Shown in pieces: positions 34,840 through 48,219 of a stretch of 64,000 nt of DNA (position 1 is the first letter of the stretch; each line of letters opens with the position of its first letter). Under the pieces are notes generated by a model. It made no database searches, had not been told where the DNA came from, and saw only the letters and a program-made list of their open reading frames with translations. Both the position numbers and the translations under genes were made by a program. Source of the DNA: Gonocerus acuteangulatus (taxonomy: Eukaryota; Arthropoda; Insecta; Hemiptera; Coreidae). Location: positions 42,007,335 to 42,071,334 of the forward strand of contig OX328123.1 in the NCBI GenBank assembly GCA_946811695.1, given 5' to 3'.

Positions 34840-35480
34840 TAAGCACATTACTCAGAATCTGGTTAGAGTAGACAGCATTCATAATGAATTTCCTTTAAGT
34901 AAATAAAACAAAAACATGAAATTTTTTCTCATTTACATATGTAATGTGCAGCTGTAACAATTATTTTTAATTAATTTTCCTCCAGAGTGTTGTGTATACA
35001 AGGTTCTACTCTATTAAATAAATACACAAATCTTAGCTTCTTAATTTTCGTCTATTGATCTTGATGAATAATAAAGGCGCACACATTTAAAAAGAGAACA
35101 GCCAACAATAATGACGCAGGAATCGGATAAACTTCGCCTGTTCAGCCCCGCTAGTGGTAGTAACAACCAATGCCAAAACCGGTTTAATTCAATTTGAACA
35201 TTTAAAAAAAACATCTTTAATAACACATTTGATTCAATTATTCATTTTTTAATTAATTTTCATCTAGAATGAATGTGAGATACTGCACTACTTTATTAGT
35301 ACATAAAAACACTTTTTTTTTTATTGATCTTATTAAACAATAGATTGTCCACATTTAGAAACATAAAACAACCCATATAAAATAATAATAACACAGAGAG
35401 TCACCCCTAGTAATTATACAAAGTAAACCTCCTCTTCCAATGAACTGATGAACCGTTCCAGTCCCCGGACCAGTCTTTGG
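34840..35480 (+). repeat. Family-2 element fragments
   Basis: 'aagcacattactcagaatct', 'gtagacagcattcataatg' and 'aaaacatgaaattttttctc', then 'cctccagagt', parallel 7066-7215. A single tandem-type unit 'gtaaacctcctcttccaatg' occurs at 35415. The 5' end, (TA)n and 3' hairpin are absent. Confidence 0.5.
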
Positions 35481-35579
35481 TAATGGAATAAGTTCCGTAA
35501 GTCTCCATGTTGCATAATTTCAACTTTATGCAACAGTCTCCACATTTCATAATTTTAACCTGTGAAATTTATGGGATAC

Positions 35580-35960
35580 ATTTCTCGTTCCTGTATATGC
35601 CTTGAAAATTCTTTATCATACTCTGCATTAAATAGATTTGAGTAGTTGGACCCTAATTCGTTGGCCACTCTTGCTGGATCACTTGTAAGTTGTGTGTAAG
35701 TGCTCGTCACATAGGAGTATTCTAGCTGGTGTATCTTTATTCAAGGAGGCTGTAAAATTTCGCCAAGACTTGATTCTTGCCTGATTGAATGTTCGACGAC
35801 ATATTGCACGCTGCCGTCTAAATTCAGTTAAATTATCGGACGTCATATTATTCATAAAGTTTCTAAGAGCTCTTCTGCACTTCTTTCTGGCTAATTTGCA
35901 TGTCTCATTGAACCATGGGACAGGAGGTCGTACCCCGGACTGCAGGGGGGGGGGGGTGAT
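35580..35960 (-). pseudogene. Jockey-type LINE ORF2, endonuclease-RT linker, remnant
   Basis: The minus strand reads VPWFNETCKLARKKCRRALR, then TEFRRQRAICRRTFNQARIK and SWRNFTASLNKDTPA. This is the characteristic PWWNEEC / KRARA-R-x-I-x-QAK-x-SWR-x-Y linker of Jockey-like ORF2, after the endonuclease and before the reverse transcriptase. Another frame continues with 'SDPARVANELGSNYSNLF' (35680-35600), the usual start of the RT region. Endonuclease and RT catalytic core are missing. It lies downstream of and in the same orientation as the ORF1 remnant, with a G-rich insertion or expansion between them. Confidence 0.65.
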
Positions 35961-36120
35961 ATTGTAGGAGGGCTGGGATACAAGGGAGGAGGGCAGATCA
36001 GCCAAAAAAGAAGGGGGGAGGATCAGGTAGAGCGGTGGGAGGAGAGGGGGCAGATCAGGCAAAAAGGAAGGGGGGAGGGGAGGGGACTGCTCTGCTGCAG
36101 TCCGTGGGTGGGGGGTGTGG
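35943..36120. repeat. G-rich imperfect repeat, G-quadruplex prone
   Basis: Plus strand has a run of 13 G at 35945-35957, then two imperfect copies of 'gggcagatcagccaaaaaag' plus 'aaggggggagg', ending 'gggtggggggtgtgg'. It sits between the two LINE fragments. Confidence 0.75.
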
Positions 36121-36179
36121 AGTACGTGGGGAGTTATAGTGGACTCCGAAATAAATGTATTTGTTTGGATAGAAATAGA

Positions 36180-36755
36180 TTATTTTACAACACCACTACT
36201 GTGGCTGGCTAATGATGTAGTTGCGGAATTCTGATTATTATTTGCTACCATGGCATAGGATTTCGAAAAAGTTGGCGCTATTCTCGCGTTATAAATTTTT
36301 CTCGCTTCAGCGGGACTTTTATCTGCGTTTAATTGAATTGAGTCGCGAGAAAGTGGGGAATGGTTCTGTTTACAGTTAGCACAGAAGGGATCATTATTGC
36401 AATTTTCATGTTCTTTGCAATAATGATCCCTTCTTTTCACGGGTATTTGTTCCCTTAATGATTTAATTTTTAATAATGCTTGCGTATCGTTGAACACTTC
36501 AACAAGTATAGACCCATCGTGTAATTTTCTTGCAGCTTTAACTTTGCCTGCTTGACTGTGAATCACTTTTCCTATTAAAATGGGGGACACGTCGCTGAGG
36601 GTACCTTCACCTTCTTTTTTGATTTGAACGAATTTTACAGTTTGTGCTAAATAGGTATAATTTTGTTCATCTCGCCGCAGCGGAAGACGTTTTTTCTGTC
36701 GCTTCGGGCTTGGGGATTTTTCCATCCCCAAGCCTGGAAAACTACACACACTCAA
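36180..36755 (-). pseudogene. Jockey-type LINE ORF1 (gag-like) with internal deletion
   Basis: The 191-codon open frame has a basic N-terminus (residues 14-28, KSPSPKRQKKRLPLRR). A Jockey ORF1 RNA-binding region follows at about 48-100 (VSPILIGKVI ... KAARKLHDGSILVEVFN). A single residual zinc-knuckle-like block (CANCKQNHSPLSRDS) has its last Cys replaced by Ser. A Ser/Asn-rich tail follows, with FSKSYAMV. Normal proteins of this type are about twice as long and carry two or three CCHC knuckles; the middle is deleted at about residue 108. In life it would bind LINE RNA in cytoplasmic particles. It is open but almost certainly non-functional. Confidence 0.72.
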
Positions 36756-37806
36756 CTTAATAATAAAAAAAAAGAGAAAGGACGAAAGATAATAAAATAG
36801 AATAAATGGAAGAAGTAAATAAGGTAGTGCGGTAAGGTGTACTTATCAGAAATCTAAAGATCCTCAGGAGCCTAGAGCAGGTAGATCCTCTCCTGATGAC
36901 TGCCAGAGCATGACTGAGTTAGTTACTGGCCTACAGCTTAGTTCCAGCTCTTGAAGCTAAATTTTGATTGAACTCCCAAGCTTAAACTGATCTCAACTGA
37001 GTTCTAGGCAGCTTTAAACTATTATATACGATTTTCATCCGAATGGAACCATTCTTGTTTGACTTTGTAAAATCCATTTAGGCTCCGAACGTTGCCGAAC
37101 CTGGTACGTCTGACCCCCTTAAGGCTCAAAATTCTTTGGACGCCAAGTTTATAAGAAATGACCAGAGTAAAAATTCGGAGTTTCATGAAACTAAATCAGT
37201 CTTCTTTTCATAGATCTAAGGAAACATGGAGATTCAAGCCGAAACTCATTTTTATTTTAAAATATCATTATATTAATTATAATCGAGCCACTATTAAATC
37301 CACAATCTGACTACAAAATCTTCTGAATTATACCATAGAAGAAGTTACGACTGCCTTTCCTTTCCTGAATACTTGTTAGCCAGCTCTTTTTCTACTCCGT
37401 TATAGAGGCCGAAGAATCGCGTTTCCTATTACTCTTCTTAGTAAGTGGGATAGAATTAGAGAAGAATAAATTGTGAAGGCAATTTATTTCTTCTGAACCA
37501 TCACAATGTGTGGCAACCCTAGTATTAGTAATTTAATATTTATTCTCTACATCCCCTTAATGGATTTTTTTTATATGTGAGAGGTCTACGAAAATAGGAT
37601 AAGAAATAAATGAATCCAGAAGGAGCGTGCAGAGAAGAATAAGGGACATGAGTAATGATGCTACCAACTCCTCCCTCACACACTTGCGTCTTTCTTTAAA
37701 GACGAAATAATCTTGAAAAATACTGCTTTGGGGGCATATTTTATAAAATATCGTCCCTTTTCTTGGGCCCATGTGTCTTCATTAAAATTATATTGTGTCT
37801 GAGGCG
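36756..37806. other. LINE 5' leader, then unrecognised sequence
   Basis: 36756-37000 has mixed composition (minus strand 'ctctggcagtcatcaggaga') and may be the LINE 5' untranslated leader. 37000-37806 shows no known family. Confidence 0.35.
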
Positions 37807-38001
37807 TTATTTTTCCCCGGCAGCCAATTTAGGAGTTGTTACCTGAGCCTTTCCCTCCTTGTAACCTTCCTTGGGGTTATTGACGCAAGCCTTTTTCTCT
37901 GTCGTGTCGGGCTTCTCTCTTACCTTCAAGAGATCTAAAGAGAGGAGAGCGTTTACCTGTTTTGCAGCTGGTGTTTCTGTTGTATACAAGCTACTGTTCT
38001 C
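37807..38001 (-). pseudogene. Coding-like ORF end, cut by a family-1 element
   Basis: Minus frame ends ...QVNALLSLDLLKVREKP, then TTEKKACVNNPKEGYKEGKA and a stop at 37807. The frame stays open up to 38001 and meets the 3' end of the family-1 element at 38003. Lys/Glu/Pro-rich; balanced codon use unlike the flanks. It could be a retroelement gag end or a host exon. Not identified. Confidence 0.3.
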
Positions 38002-38002
38002 T

Positions 38003-39748
<1,746 letters not shown>

Positions 39749-39879
39749 CAGTCTTTACATAGTGCTATGGTAGCCATATTAATACCCCTCCATCTTAATG
39801 CTTTCCAGATCAACAGCTGAAATTCATTCTTTTCGGCCACTAACCTCGCCCGAAATAAACTCCTTTCTCTTTCGATATT

Positions 39880-40200
39880 ATATTAAATGTTCTTCATGCC
39901 GGTGTTACGTAACTAGCAGGAGCTTAAAGTAACCTAAATTCAAAATAAACATAAATAGCTTAAATTCATAAATAGACGTTACAATTTTAATAAAGGTAAA
40001 TTTATGGTTTTCCTGAATTATATTTGTAATGAGCTGCTTACTCAATGATTACTTATTTTTAATTTATTTCCGTCCCAGACTGACCCCTAACTTCTAATGG
40101 GCTCATTTTTACAACACACGTTTCTCATTAGTTGTGTATTATATCTAGCAATTTCATTTACAAGGAAGTAAAAATAACGACCGGTACCGGCCATTTCTTA
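39880..40200 (+). repeat. Family-2-like fragment
   Basis: 'gctcatttttacaacacacg' with 'ttctcattagttgtgtatta' and 'aataacgaccggtac' parallels one ~145-bp unit of 7378-7960. The upstream part resembles the family-2 interior only loosely. Confidence 0.4.
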
Positions 40201-40310
40201 AATTGTGTCCCAAATCCCCGCCATCTTAAGGAAGGAGTTAAAAAAACTAATTAAATCGAGAATGAGATTCCTGTTTGCCAATTTTGTTAGTGAGAAAACA
40301 TTTATTTTCA

Positions 40311-40328
40311 CACAATATATGGATTCGA

Positions 40329-40399
<71 letters not shown>
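40311..40399. repeat. (TA)n microsatellite
   Basis: Ends exactly at the TA preceding the foldback element. Confidence 0.95.
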
Positions 40400-40402
<3 letters not shown>

Positions 40403-41930
40403 GGTGTCCCGTAAATGTCTAGTCATATTGTGAGAGGTGATAGAGGACCCTTAGGGGAAATAAATATGTTCTATGACGATTTTCCGAATTCTCGCCCATA
40501 AGGGAGAAAACGACTAACATTTTCTTGATATTTCTTTCCAGCGTTACTCCTCAATGGGCAGGATCTGAGATTTCCGGGTTTCTGAAAAACTTCTTCATTT
40601 AACCAGCTTTCCATTCATGTATCACAACCTTGTGTTATTGTGTATGTGAACGATTTAAGAACAAAAGTTTTAAAAAAACATGGATCTGTGAAAAGAAAAT
40701 TATATTTTTTTCTTCAGTTTATTCAAAAAGCCGAAGAGAAATATTTATTTTTATAAATGTTTACATAAATATTGAGTAAATATTTACTTAAAATAATAAA
40801 AAAAATACTTCCACGAATATAAAAAAAATTCCTAAAACAGTAAATCAATAATATACTCATTTATTTTGAATTTATTAATTCAGGTAACTAATACTGAGTC
40901 CAGGAGGCGGCCATTAAGGAACCCCAACCATACATTAACCTAAAAAATTATTATTTTTACCTAGATAACGCATTTGAACACATTTTTACAGGACAATGAA
41001 CATCTTATTTATGAGTGATAGGATACTTAAATACCACAACAAACTCGAATGGACTCACGAGAATCCCAGGGTGGTTCACAAGCGTAGCCATCAGTATCAA
41101 TTCAAGTTAAATCATTCGTTTTCTAATTATAAATACCTGTAAAATTGAGTTCAAATGAGAGATCTGGGTAAAAATAGTAATTTGTGAGGTTAATGTATTG
41201 TTGGGGTTCCTTAATGGCCGCCTCCTGGACCCAGTATTAGTTACCTGAATTAATAAATTCAAAATAAATATGTATTTTATTGATTTACTGTTTTAGGAAT
41301 TTTTTTTATATTCGTGGAAGTATTTTTTTTTTATTATTTTAAGTAAATATTTACTTAATATTTATGTAAACATTTATAAAAATAAATATTTCTCTTCGGC
41401 TTTTTTAATAAACTGAAGAAAAAAATATAATTTTCATTTCACAGATCCATGTTTTTTTTTTTTTAAACTTATGTTCTTAAATCGTTCACATACACAATAA
41501 GACAGGGTTGTGATACATGAATGGAAAGCTGGTCAAATGAAGAAGTTTTTCTGAAACCCAGAAGTCTCTAATTCTGCCCCTTGAGGAGTAACGCTGGAAA
41601 GAAATATCAAGAAAATGTCAGGAAATTTAGAATAGCTTTCTTTTGGTAAGATGTACATACTTACATTCATTAATTTTTACGTTTACTCGCAACTAGTCTT
41701 ATAGTAAATTTACTCCGCTTTCGATTTATTTCACTCCCTTTCTAGTAGAACCACCTGGGGCGGAGCTACAATGACTATTCTTCTAAAAACCACGTTTGTA
41801 TCGATAAAACAATAAAACAACGTTTTCTCCCTTATGGGCGAGAATTCGGAAAATCGTCATAAAACATTTTTTGTTCCGCTAAAGGTCCTCTATCACCTCT
41901 CACAATATGACTAGACATTTACGGGACACC

Positions 41931-41933
<3 letters not shown>
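40400..41933. mobile_element. TA-targeting foldback element, copy 2 (empty of SINE)
   Basis: Ends CAGGGTGTCCCGTAAATG on both sides, flanked by TA at 40398-40399 and 41934-41935 within (TA)n tracts. The arms match copy 1 throughout. About 215 bp are deleted from the left arm (after 'agggagaaaacg' near 40511), and the corresponding right-arm sequence is intact. The centre at about 40955 is continuous where copy 1 holds a SINE. Confidence 0.85.

Positions 41934-41988
<55 letters not shown>
41934..41988. repeat. (TA)n microsatellite
   Basis: Starts directly at the right end of the foldback element. Confidence 0.95.
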
Positions 41989-41992
<4 letters not shown>

Positions 41993-42108
41993 TCTGGTGA
42001 ATGATGACCCAATATATATTTTTTCACTTTTTCTTGTTTCTTTTTCTGGCAGGGGGTCCATAAAGTAGTACACACTTTTTCCTTTAACTACTTTATTTTG
42101 TATGTTTC

Positions 42109-42148
42109 GCCCGACATGTTTCGTGCCTTTTCGCACCTCTTCAGGGGC
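42109..42148 (-). ncRNA. Hammerhead-like / Penelope-tail motif
   Basis: The minus strand reads, in order: GCCC, CTGAAGA, one extra G, GTGC-gaaaag-GCAC, GAAAC, ATGTC, GGGC. GCCC can pair with GGGC (stem I) and GTGC with GCAC (stem II). CTGANGA and GAAAC are the hammerhead core, with GTC in the cleavage-site position. Penelope-like elements are known to carry minimal hammerheads of this style in their terminal repeats. Stem III would be minimal (ACAUGU) and the extra nucleotide before stem II is atypical for textbook hammerheads. No Penelope RT is seen here. Confidence 0.45.
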
Positions 42149-42221
42149 TTTCCTTATCAGGAAGTCCTCTCGTCGTGTTGTCTAGCTTGAGTCAGGCGTA
42201 ATACTGAGTATTATATATATT

Positions 42222-44501
42222 TCTAACAATAAATTGTTTTTGTTATTTTACTTAACCAGTTTTATTCTCAAATACATTATCCAACTATAAGCACTTAAAA
42301 AATAACAAGAAATAAAACAGACAAAAAGAACCATTGGAATAAACGAAATCAATTAATTTAAAGTTTTAAGCACTTTTTTCTCCGATTGACATTGCCTAAT
42401 TAAAACTTTCTTCAGAACCTTTTTTGTAGAGCATTTAGTAAGCTTCCGAATGGTAATGTTCCGCTTCACAAGATTGTCAACAGTTTTCGAGATACTAACG
42501 AAATTATACAAAGTTACCAAAACTTTTTTTGTCTGTTAATAAAATATTTTATTCTAACCCTTCCTTTACTCTAAACGTAACAAAAATTTCAACATATTAG
42601 TGTTGATGAAACTCCAACATGCAGAAAATGTTTCAACTGTATCCCATAATTCTAAGTACCAAAATCAAAGACCAAGAACCCTCCCTAGGAAGGACGCTAG
42701 GCAGTTGAAAAGCTATATATCTTGGAAATCCATATCTCTAACATTAAATTGTTTTTCTTATTTTTCTTAACCTGTTTTATTTTCAAATACATTATCCAAC
42801 AATAAGCAATTAAAAAATAACAAGGAATAAAAAACAGACAAAAAGAACAGTTCGAATAAGCGAAATCAATTACTTTAAAGTTTTAAGCTCTTATTTCTCC
42901 GATTGACATCGCCTAATCAAAACTTTCATTAGAACCTTTTTTTTAGAGCATTTAATAAGCTTTCTAATAGTATTCTTCCGTTTACCAAGATTCTCAACCT
43001 TTTTCGAGATATTAATGAAAGTAAACAAAGTTACTAAAACTTTTTATGTCTGTTAATAAAATATTTTATTCTAACCCTTCCTTAACTCCAAACGTAACCA
43101 AAATTTCAACATATTAGTGTTGATGAAACTCCAACATGCAGAAAATGTTTCAACTGTATCCCATAATTCTAAGTACCAAAATCAAAGACCAAGAACCCTC
43201 CCTAGGAAGGACGCTAGGCAGTTGAAAAGCTATATATCTTGGAAATCCATATCTCTAACATTAAATTGTTTTTCTTATTTTTCTTAACCTGTTTTATTTT
43301 CAAATACATTATCCAACAATAAGCAATTAAAAAATAACAAGGAATAAAAAACAGACAAAAAGAACAGTTCGAATAAGCGAAATCAATTACTTTAAAGTTT
43401 TAAGCTCTTATTTCTCCGATTGACATCGCCTAATCAAAACTTTCATTAGAACCTTTTTTTTTGAGCATTTAATAAGCTTTCTAATAGTATTCTTCCGTTT
43501 ACCAAGATTCTCAACCTTTTTCGAGATATTAATGAAAGTAAACAAAGTTACTAAAACTTTTTATGTCTGTTAATAAAATATTTTATTCTAACCCTTCCTT
43601 AACTCCAAACGTAACCAAAATTTCAACATATTAGTTTTGATGAAACTCGAACATGCAGAAAATGTTTCAATTGTATCCCATAATTCTAAGTACCAAAATC
43701 AAAGACAAAGAACCCTCCCTAGGAAGGACGCTAGGCAGTTGAAAAGCTATATATCTTGGAAATACATATCTCTAGCATTAAATTGTTTTTCTTATTTTTC
43801 TTACCTGTTTTATTTTCAAATACATTTCCCAACAATAAGCAATTAAAAAATAACAAGGAATAAAAAACAGACAAAAAGAACAGTTCGAATAAGCGAAATC
43901 AATTACTTTAAAGTTTTAAGCTCTTATATCTCCGATTGACATCGCCTAATCAAAACTTTCATTAGAACCTTTTTTTTAGAGCATTTAATAAACTTTCTAA
44001 TGGTATTCTTCCGTTTACAAGATTCTCAACCTTTTTCGAGATATTAAGGAAAGTAAACAAAGTTACTAAAACTTTTTATGTCTGTTAATAAAATATTTTA
44101 TTCTAACCCTTCCTTAACTCCATACGTAACCAAAAGTTTTGATGAAAGTAGAACATGCAGAAAATGTTTCAACTGAATCCCATGATTCTAAGTACCCAAA
44201 CCAAAAACGGTATTCAAAATATATTTTTCCAATTTTATCGAAAACGGTTAAAGCTATCGCCTTGAAAATGATTTCATTCGATTTCCTAGCCCAGGAATTA
44301 TATAAAACGAGTACTTAGAAGCTTATGAACTCAAAAACGAAAGCGTTACGATTTTTTTTGCGCGAATTTCGCCCCAAACGCCATCTTCCAGTAGGCGGAT
44401 TTTGCTGGTTAACGAACTTGACCTTTCAAACTGGACGACTGATTTTTGTACCACATTTCATCAAAATCGGGCCATCAGGGAAGCCAGAAATGAGCGAACA
44501 G

Positions 44502-44556
<55 letters not shown>

Positions 44557-44694
44557 AATTTGAGCCACCGTTATTTTCGGTCTCTAGGGGTTCTGAAACG
44601 CGAAATTTTCTAGTCGGCACTTTCAGATTGTTTCATTGTATCAACCTTATAAGAGGGGTTCCTCCCTATGGGGAGGGAGGAACCGCGCTAAAAA
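42222..44694 (+). mobile_element. Family-1 HINE-like element, copy C, with 517-bp tandem amplification
   Basis: The interior consists of near-identical units with 'aagaaccctccctaggaagg' at 42674, 43191 and 43708 (exact 517-bp period). A diverged last unit runs into the 3' part: 'ttcatcaaaatcgggccatc', (TA)n at 44506-44554, then the hairpin GGTTCCTCCCT/AGGGAGGAACC-type block and GCGCTAAAA. The 5' terminus is missing (truncated at about 42222). Confidence 0.75.
44506..44554. repeat. (TA)n microsatellite
   Basis: Internal to family-1 copy C at the family-conserved position. Confidence 0.95.
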
Positions 44695-44756
44695 TAATCG
44701 AGCAACTTTAAGCTAATAAATTTTGTACAAAAGCGAGAAAATCTCTGGATAAAGCT

Positions 44757-45130
44757 AAGGGTGCCCATACATGAGAGGAAAATCTCAAGATTTGGACTGC
44801 ACAGTCCAAAACCTCCAAGATATTCCTCACCGTACATGGGACATCCTTGAGGCCAGAGTTCAACTGTATAGTCAATAATCGAAGTATAATTAAAGTCCGT
44901 ATAGATAAACTGTTCTGTGCGATGAGCCCGGGACTGTGCAGACCAGGCCTGACGTGTATGGACAATAGGATGTTTGCTTCACGTATAGTGGGCTTACTAT
45001 AACTAGACTGCGCAGTCCCGCTAATTAAATTAGTAAATTTTCGTGTGCTAGACCCGTAGAGTCCAAACCTTGAGGTCAAACTCTGAAGTCCGGGCGTTGA
45101 GATTTGAATTGAACGGGTATGGCTACCTTA
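44757..45130. mobile_element. Putative MITE with GGACTG-CAGTCC motifs
   Basis: Imperfect inverted ends TAAGGGTGCCCATAC and (inverse of right) TAAGGTAGCCATACC. Inside are several related motifs: TTTGGACTG-ca-CAGTCCAAA (about 44796), 'gggactgtgcagacc' and 'gactgcgcagtccc'. A 123-codon minus ORF crosses it and is probably incidental. Superfamily and TSD unresolved. Confidence 0.45.
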
Positions 45131-46224
45131 ACAAAATGGTTCGTTATGCTTTTCGGGGACTCTTCTCTGCCCTACTGACAAATTTCGAGTTCGTTATTGA
45201 CCTTTAAGGAGGCCCGAGAAAAACTTCGAGATGAATAACGCTCTGCGTGGACGTTAACCAGCAAAAACAACAAAAATAAAGTTCATAAGGAGTTTGTTTC
45301 TCAAGAACATACAGTTAACGCTGCCTGCTACTTGGCGTAAAAGACTCCGAAAAAGGACAGACAGGACGAGAAAAAATCATCTCAAAGACACACCTTCCCA
45401 TAACGCGCAGCGAGTCCGTGGGTCTACGGTACCCCAGGTACAAACGCTGCACTACCCTTGTCGCCCTTGGATACTCCCTCGTATTAAAACAGCCCTTTAA
45501 AAGAACCAGCTTTCGCCGATAAAAGAGATCCAACCAAGACTCGGGCGGGTATTGGTGATGACAGAGTCACGGGAAACAATATGTAGGAACCCAAGGGCAG
45601 TTTTGAAGTCAACTGAGTGTTTGCACGAATTTGAAGTGTTTGTGTAAATGTGTTTAAAAAATTAAATCTGTGACAAATGTTTTTTAATGAGGACCACTTT
45701 TGAAGATGAAGGAAAATTTGAACCGCCTCGATATTTTTAGTGAAAGGAAGGACTACTTTAGGAATCCTTACAGGAATAGCATACAGCAACGGAAGCAGGA
45801 TCGAACCCTAAACGGATGAAGTATTCAAGAAAGAATTCATACATAAAAGAAGGTAGACGGAGGCCCTTTTATAAGCCATGTAAGTGGGTTGCTAGCAAGT
45901 CCTAACAACAGGTAGGGTTTTCACTCCCTTCCTGTCCTTCATCAATTTTATTACGCTTAGAGTTGAGGCAGTGATACGTGAAACTGATTGCCCCTAGGGA
46001 AGGGGATTCCTGCCCCCAAAACAGGAAATTCCTACTACCTTCAATCCTATTCCTCTCACTCCCTACTGAATTTCCTTCCTACTTTCTACTACTCTTTCAT
46101 TGTAACGACTCTGAAAGGACTATGAACTTCTAGGTTAAGGTGTTCCTTGAATGAATATTCATCTTGTTTCTTTGCTCTTTGTATTAGATTTGTCTTATGC
46201 GAACAAAAGTTACACAACTTGTCA
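45131..46224. other. Mixed-composition stretch, no gene recognised
   Basis: 45290-45790 is less AT-rich and has overlapping open frames on both strands (68, 72 and 101 codons), none with a domain I know. Could be unique host or ancient TE sequence. Confidence 0.3.
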
Positions 46225-46232
46225 ATATAAAC

Positions 46233-46836
46233 GACAGGCGTATTTAGGAAATCATTTCGGGAGAGGCTGAGACCACAGAGGGGTTCGGAGAGTAATGAAT
46301 ACCATCCAAGATGGACGAAGTCCGAGAAAATTTTTAATATTTTAGTTTAAAATGGCGTGTTTTAAGGTCCTGTGACACCTAGTAAACTAGAGTAAATGTT
46401 GAAGACATTTTTACTTTTTATAAGACATTTTCATACCAAAACGGCAAAATGAACTTATAAAATCTTATATTTACCTGTATATTTTTTCATTTTTATTCCA
46501 TTATCATGATCAGTAAAATATTTATGCCACAATTTGTATAACTGAATAGTTTTATATATTACTATACTCCCACGCACAAACACACAGACACTAAGCACTT
46601 CTCATCGCAGGCGCAGCTATCACTAAGATCGAATCGTCGTTCGAAGTTAAAAACCGAGAACTTAAAATTGTTAGCGAATTACAACGCTATTACACAAAAA
46701 AAAAATATTTCTTTTTTTTCAGAACTAAGTGATTTAATTAATTTTTTGTTATGGTTTTATGATGACTCATTTTTACCGAATAAATTTAATTTTCCGGGGG
46801 ATACAGCCCACTCAGCCCCTCTTGTATACGCCCATG
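46233..46836. mobile_element. hAT-type MITE (CATGGGCG family), long copy
   Basis: Left end GACAGGCGTATTTAGG and right end ...GTATACGCCCATG, with inner G-rich 'cgggagaggctgag' and 'cactcagcccctc'. Flanks ATATAAAC and TTATAAGC agree at six of eight positions. The interior contains blocks retained in the short copy at 1985-2234, plus about 350 bp more. Confidence 0.65.
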
Positions 46837-46844
46837 TTATAAGC

Positions 46845-47494
46845 TCAAAAACGATTGAACTTAAATACACATTATTTATTTATTAGTATAAGGAGACCCA
46901 ATAAAAGGATTTGCCCTTTTTATTGTGCAATTTAATTTCGTATAATCTTTGTTTCTTTTATGTCAATTGTGAGATATAAATTAGACGTGTGTACCTAAAC
47001 ATTTTTATCTAAAACAATTTTCTATCTGCTACCAATTTGTTTTTCTTGCGTAAGAAGACTATCAAAACATGATTTTCATCGTGTTTTGATCATTACTTTT
47101 AGCAGTATTTATTTATAATTTGTATAGTCATTTTTTTTCAAATTTTATCAAATAATTATTTATGATTTATTTTTTTAATTGCACATTTGGATTCAAATTT
47201 CTTTAGTTTCAGTGAAACTTCAAAATTTTGGCTTGCACAAATAAAATAGATAACAATGATATTCAATTATATTGCCCTTATTTTTTGTAATTCTTGTGAC
47301 TGGAGAATGCTGGTGAAGAGCATCATCTTGTTTGCCAAATTCCTAACCAATTTTAACGTCAGACTGAATAGTCAGACTTCGTAACACTCAGAAGCGACTT
47401 CATTAGAACATGACTCCATTCTGCTAACGATAAATCATAATTTCAGGACGTGTTTGAAGAAATCGGGGTTGGGTCCTATGTTAAAAAAAAAATA
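46845..47494. other. AT-rich stretch without recognisable gene
   Basis: Short ORFs only; no TE end seen before the Helitron start. Confidence 0.4.
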
Positions 47495-48219
47495 TCTATA
47501 TATATAAAAATCTCGTGTCTGTCTGTTTGTTCTTTATACAAATCTACACCGTTTGACCGGTTTGGACCAAACTTCGCACATAAGTACGTCTTGATATGGG
47601 AAATCTCGTAGGCTAGCTCAAAATCTTCTAGGATTCATAGTTTGGAAGTAAGGAGTTCAAAACTGTCATATACAGAAGAGTTTATAGTCAGAAATCGGCA
47701 TTTTCTTTCCAGTGTTGCCCCTCCTTCTAAGAAGAAGTGCAATACAAAACTTTTGTTTGTTTATCTAAATAGTAGGTTTATATTCACAGAGTTTGGACAA
47801 ATATCATATAAGATATATAAGATCATGTAATAAAATATCATATTTTTTAAGATTAGTTTTCTTCATATCAAATCAATTTTGATTTGATTGCCTAGGGCAA
47901 CACTGCTCTAATCAGAATACAGACTAATATCGTATAAGTAAGTATACCATAAAAATGTTCTGTGTTTATCTAATCATAATTTGGACTAATATCATATAAG
48001 TAAGTATTCATGTTTCTATTCAGAACTTTAATAATTCCAATACTTTTGTTGAGGGGCACTTTTAATATTTCTATAGTAGAGAAGGAAGGTTGGAATGTCG
48101 GTTATAGTATTCGGTTGAAGTAATCTCACACTCGCTTTTCTGATGGATAAATGGATAAATGAATATTTTTGTACTGGTATTTGATGGAGAGGGTTTTAGT
48201 ATGTGGAAAAACGCTTAAC

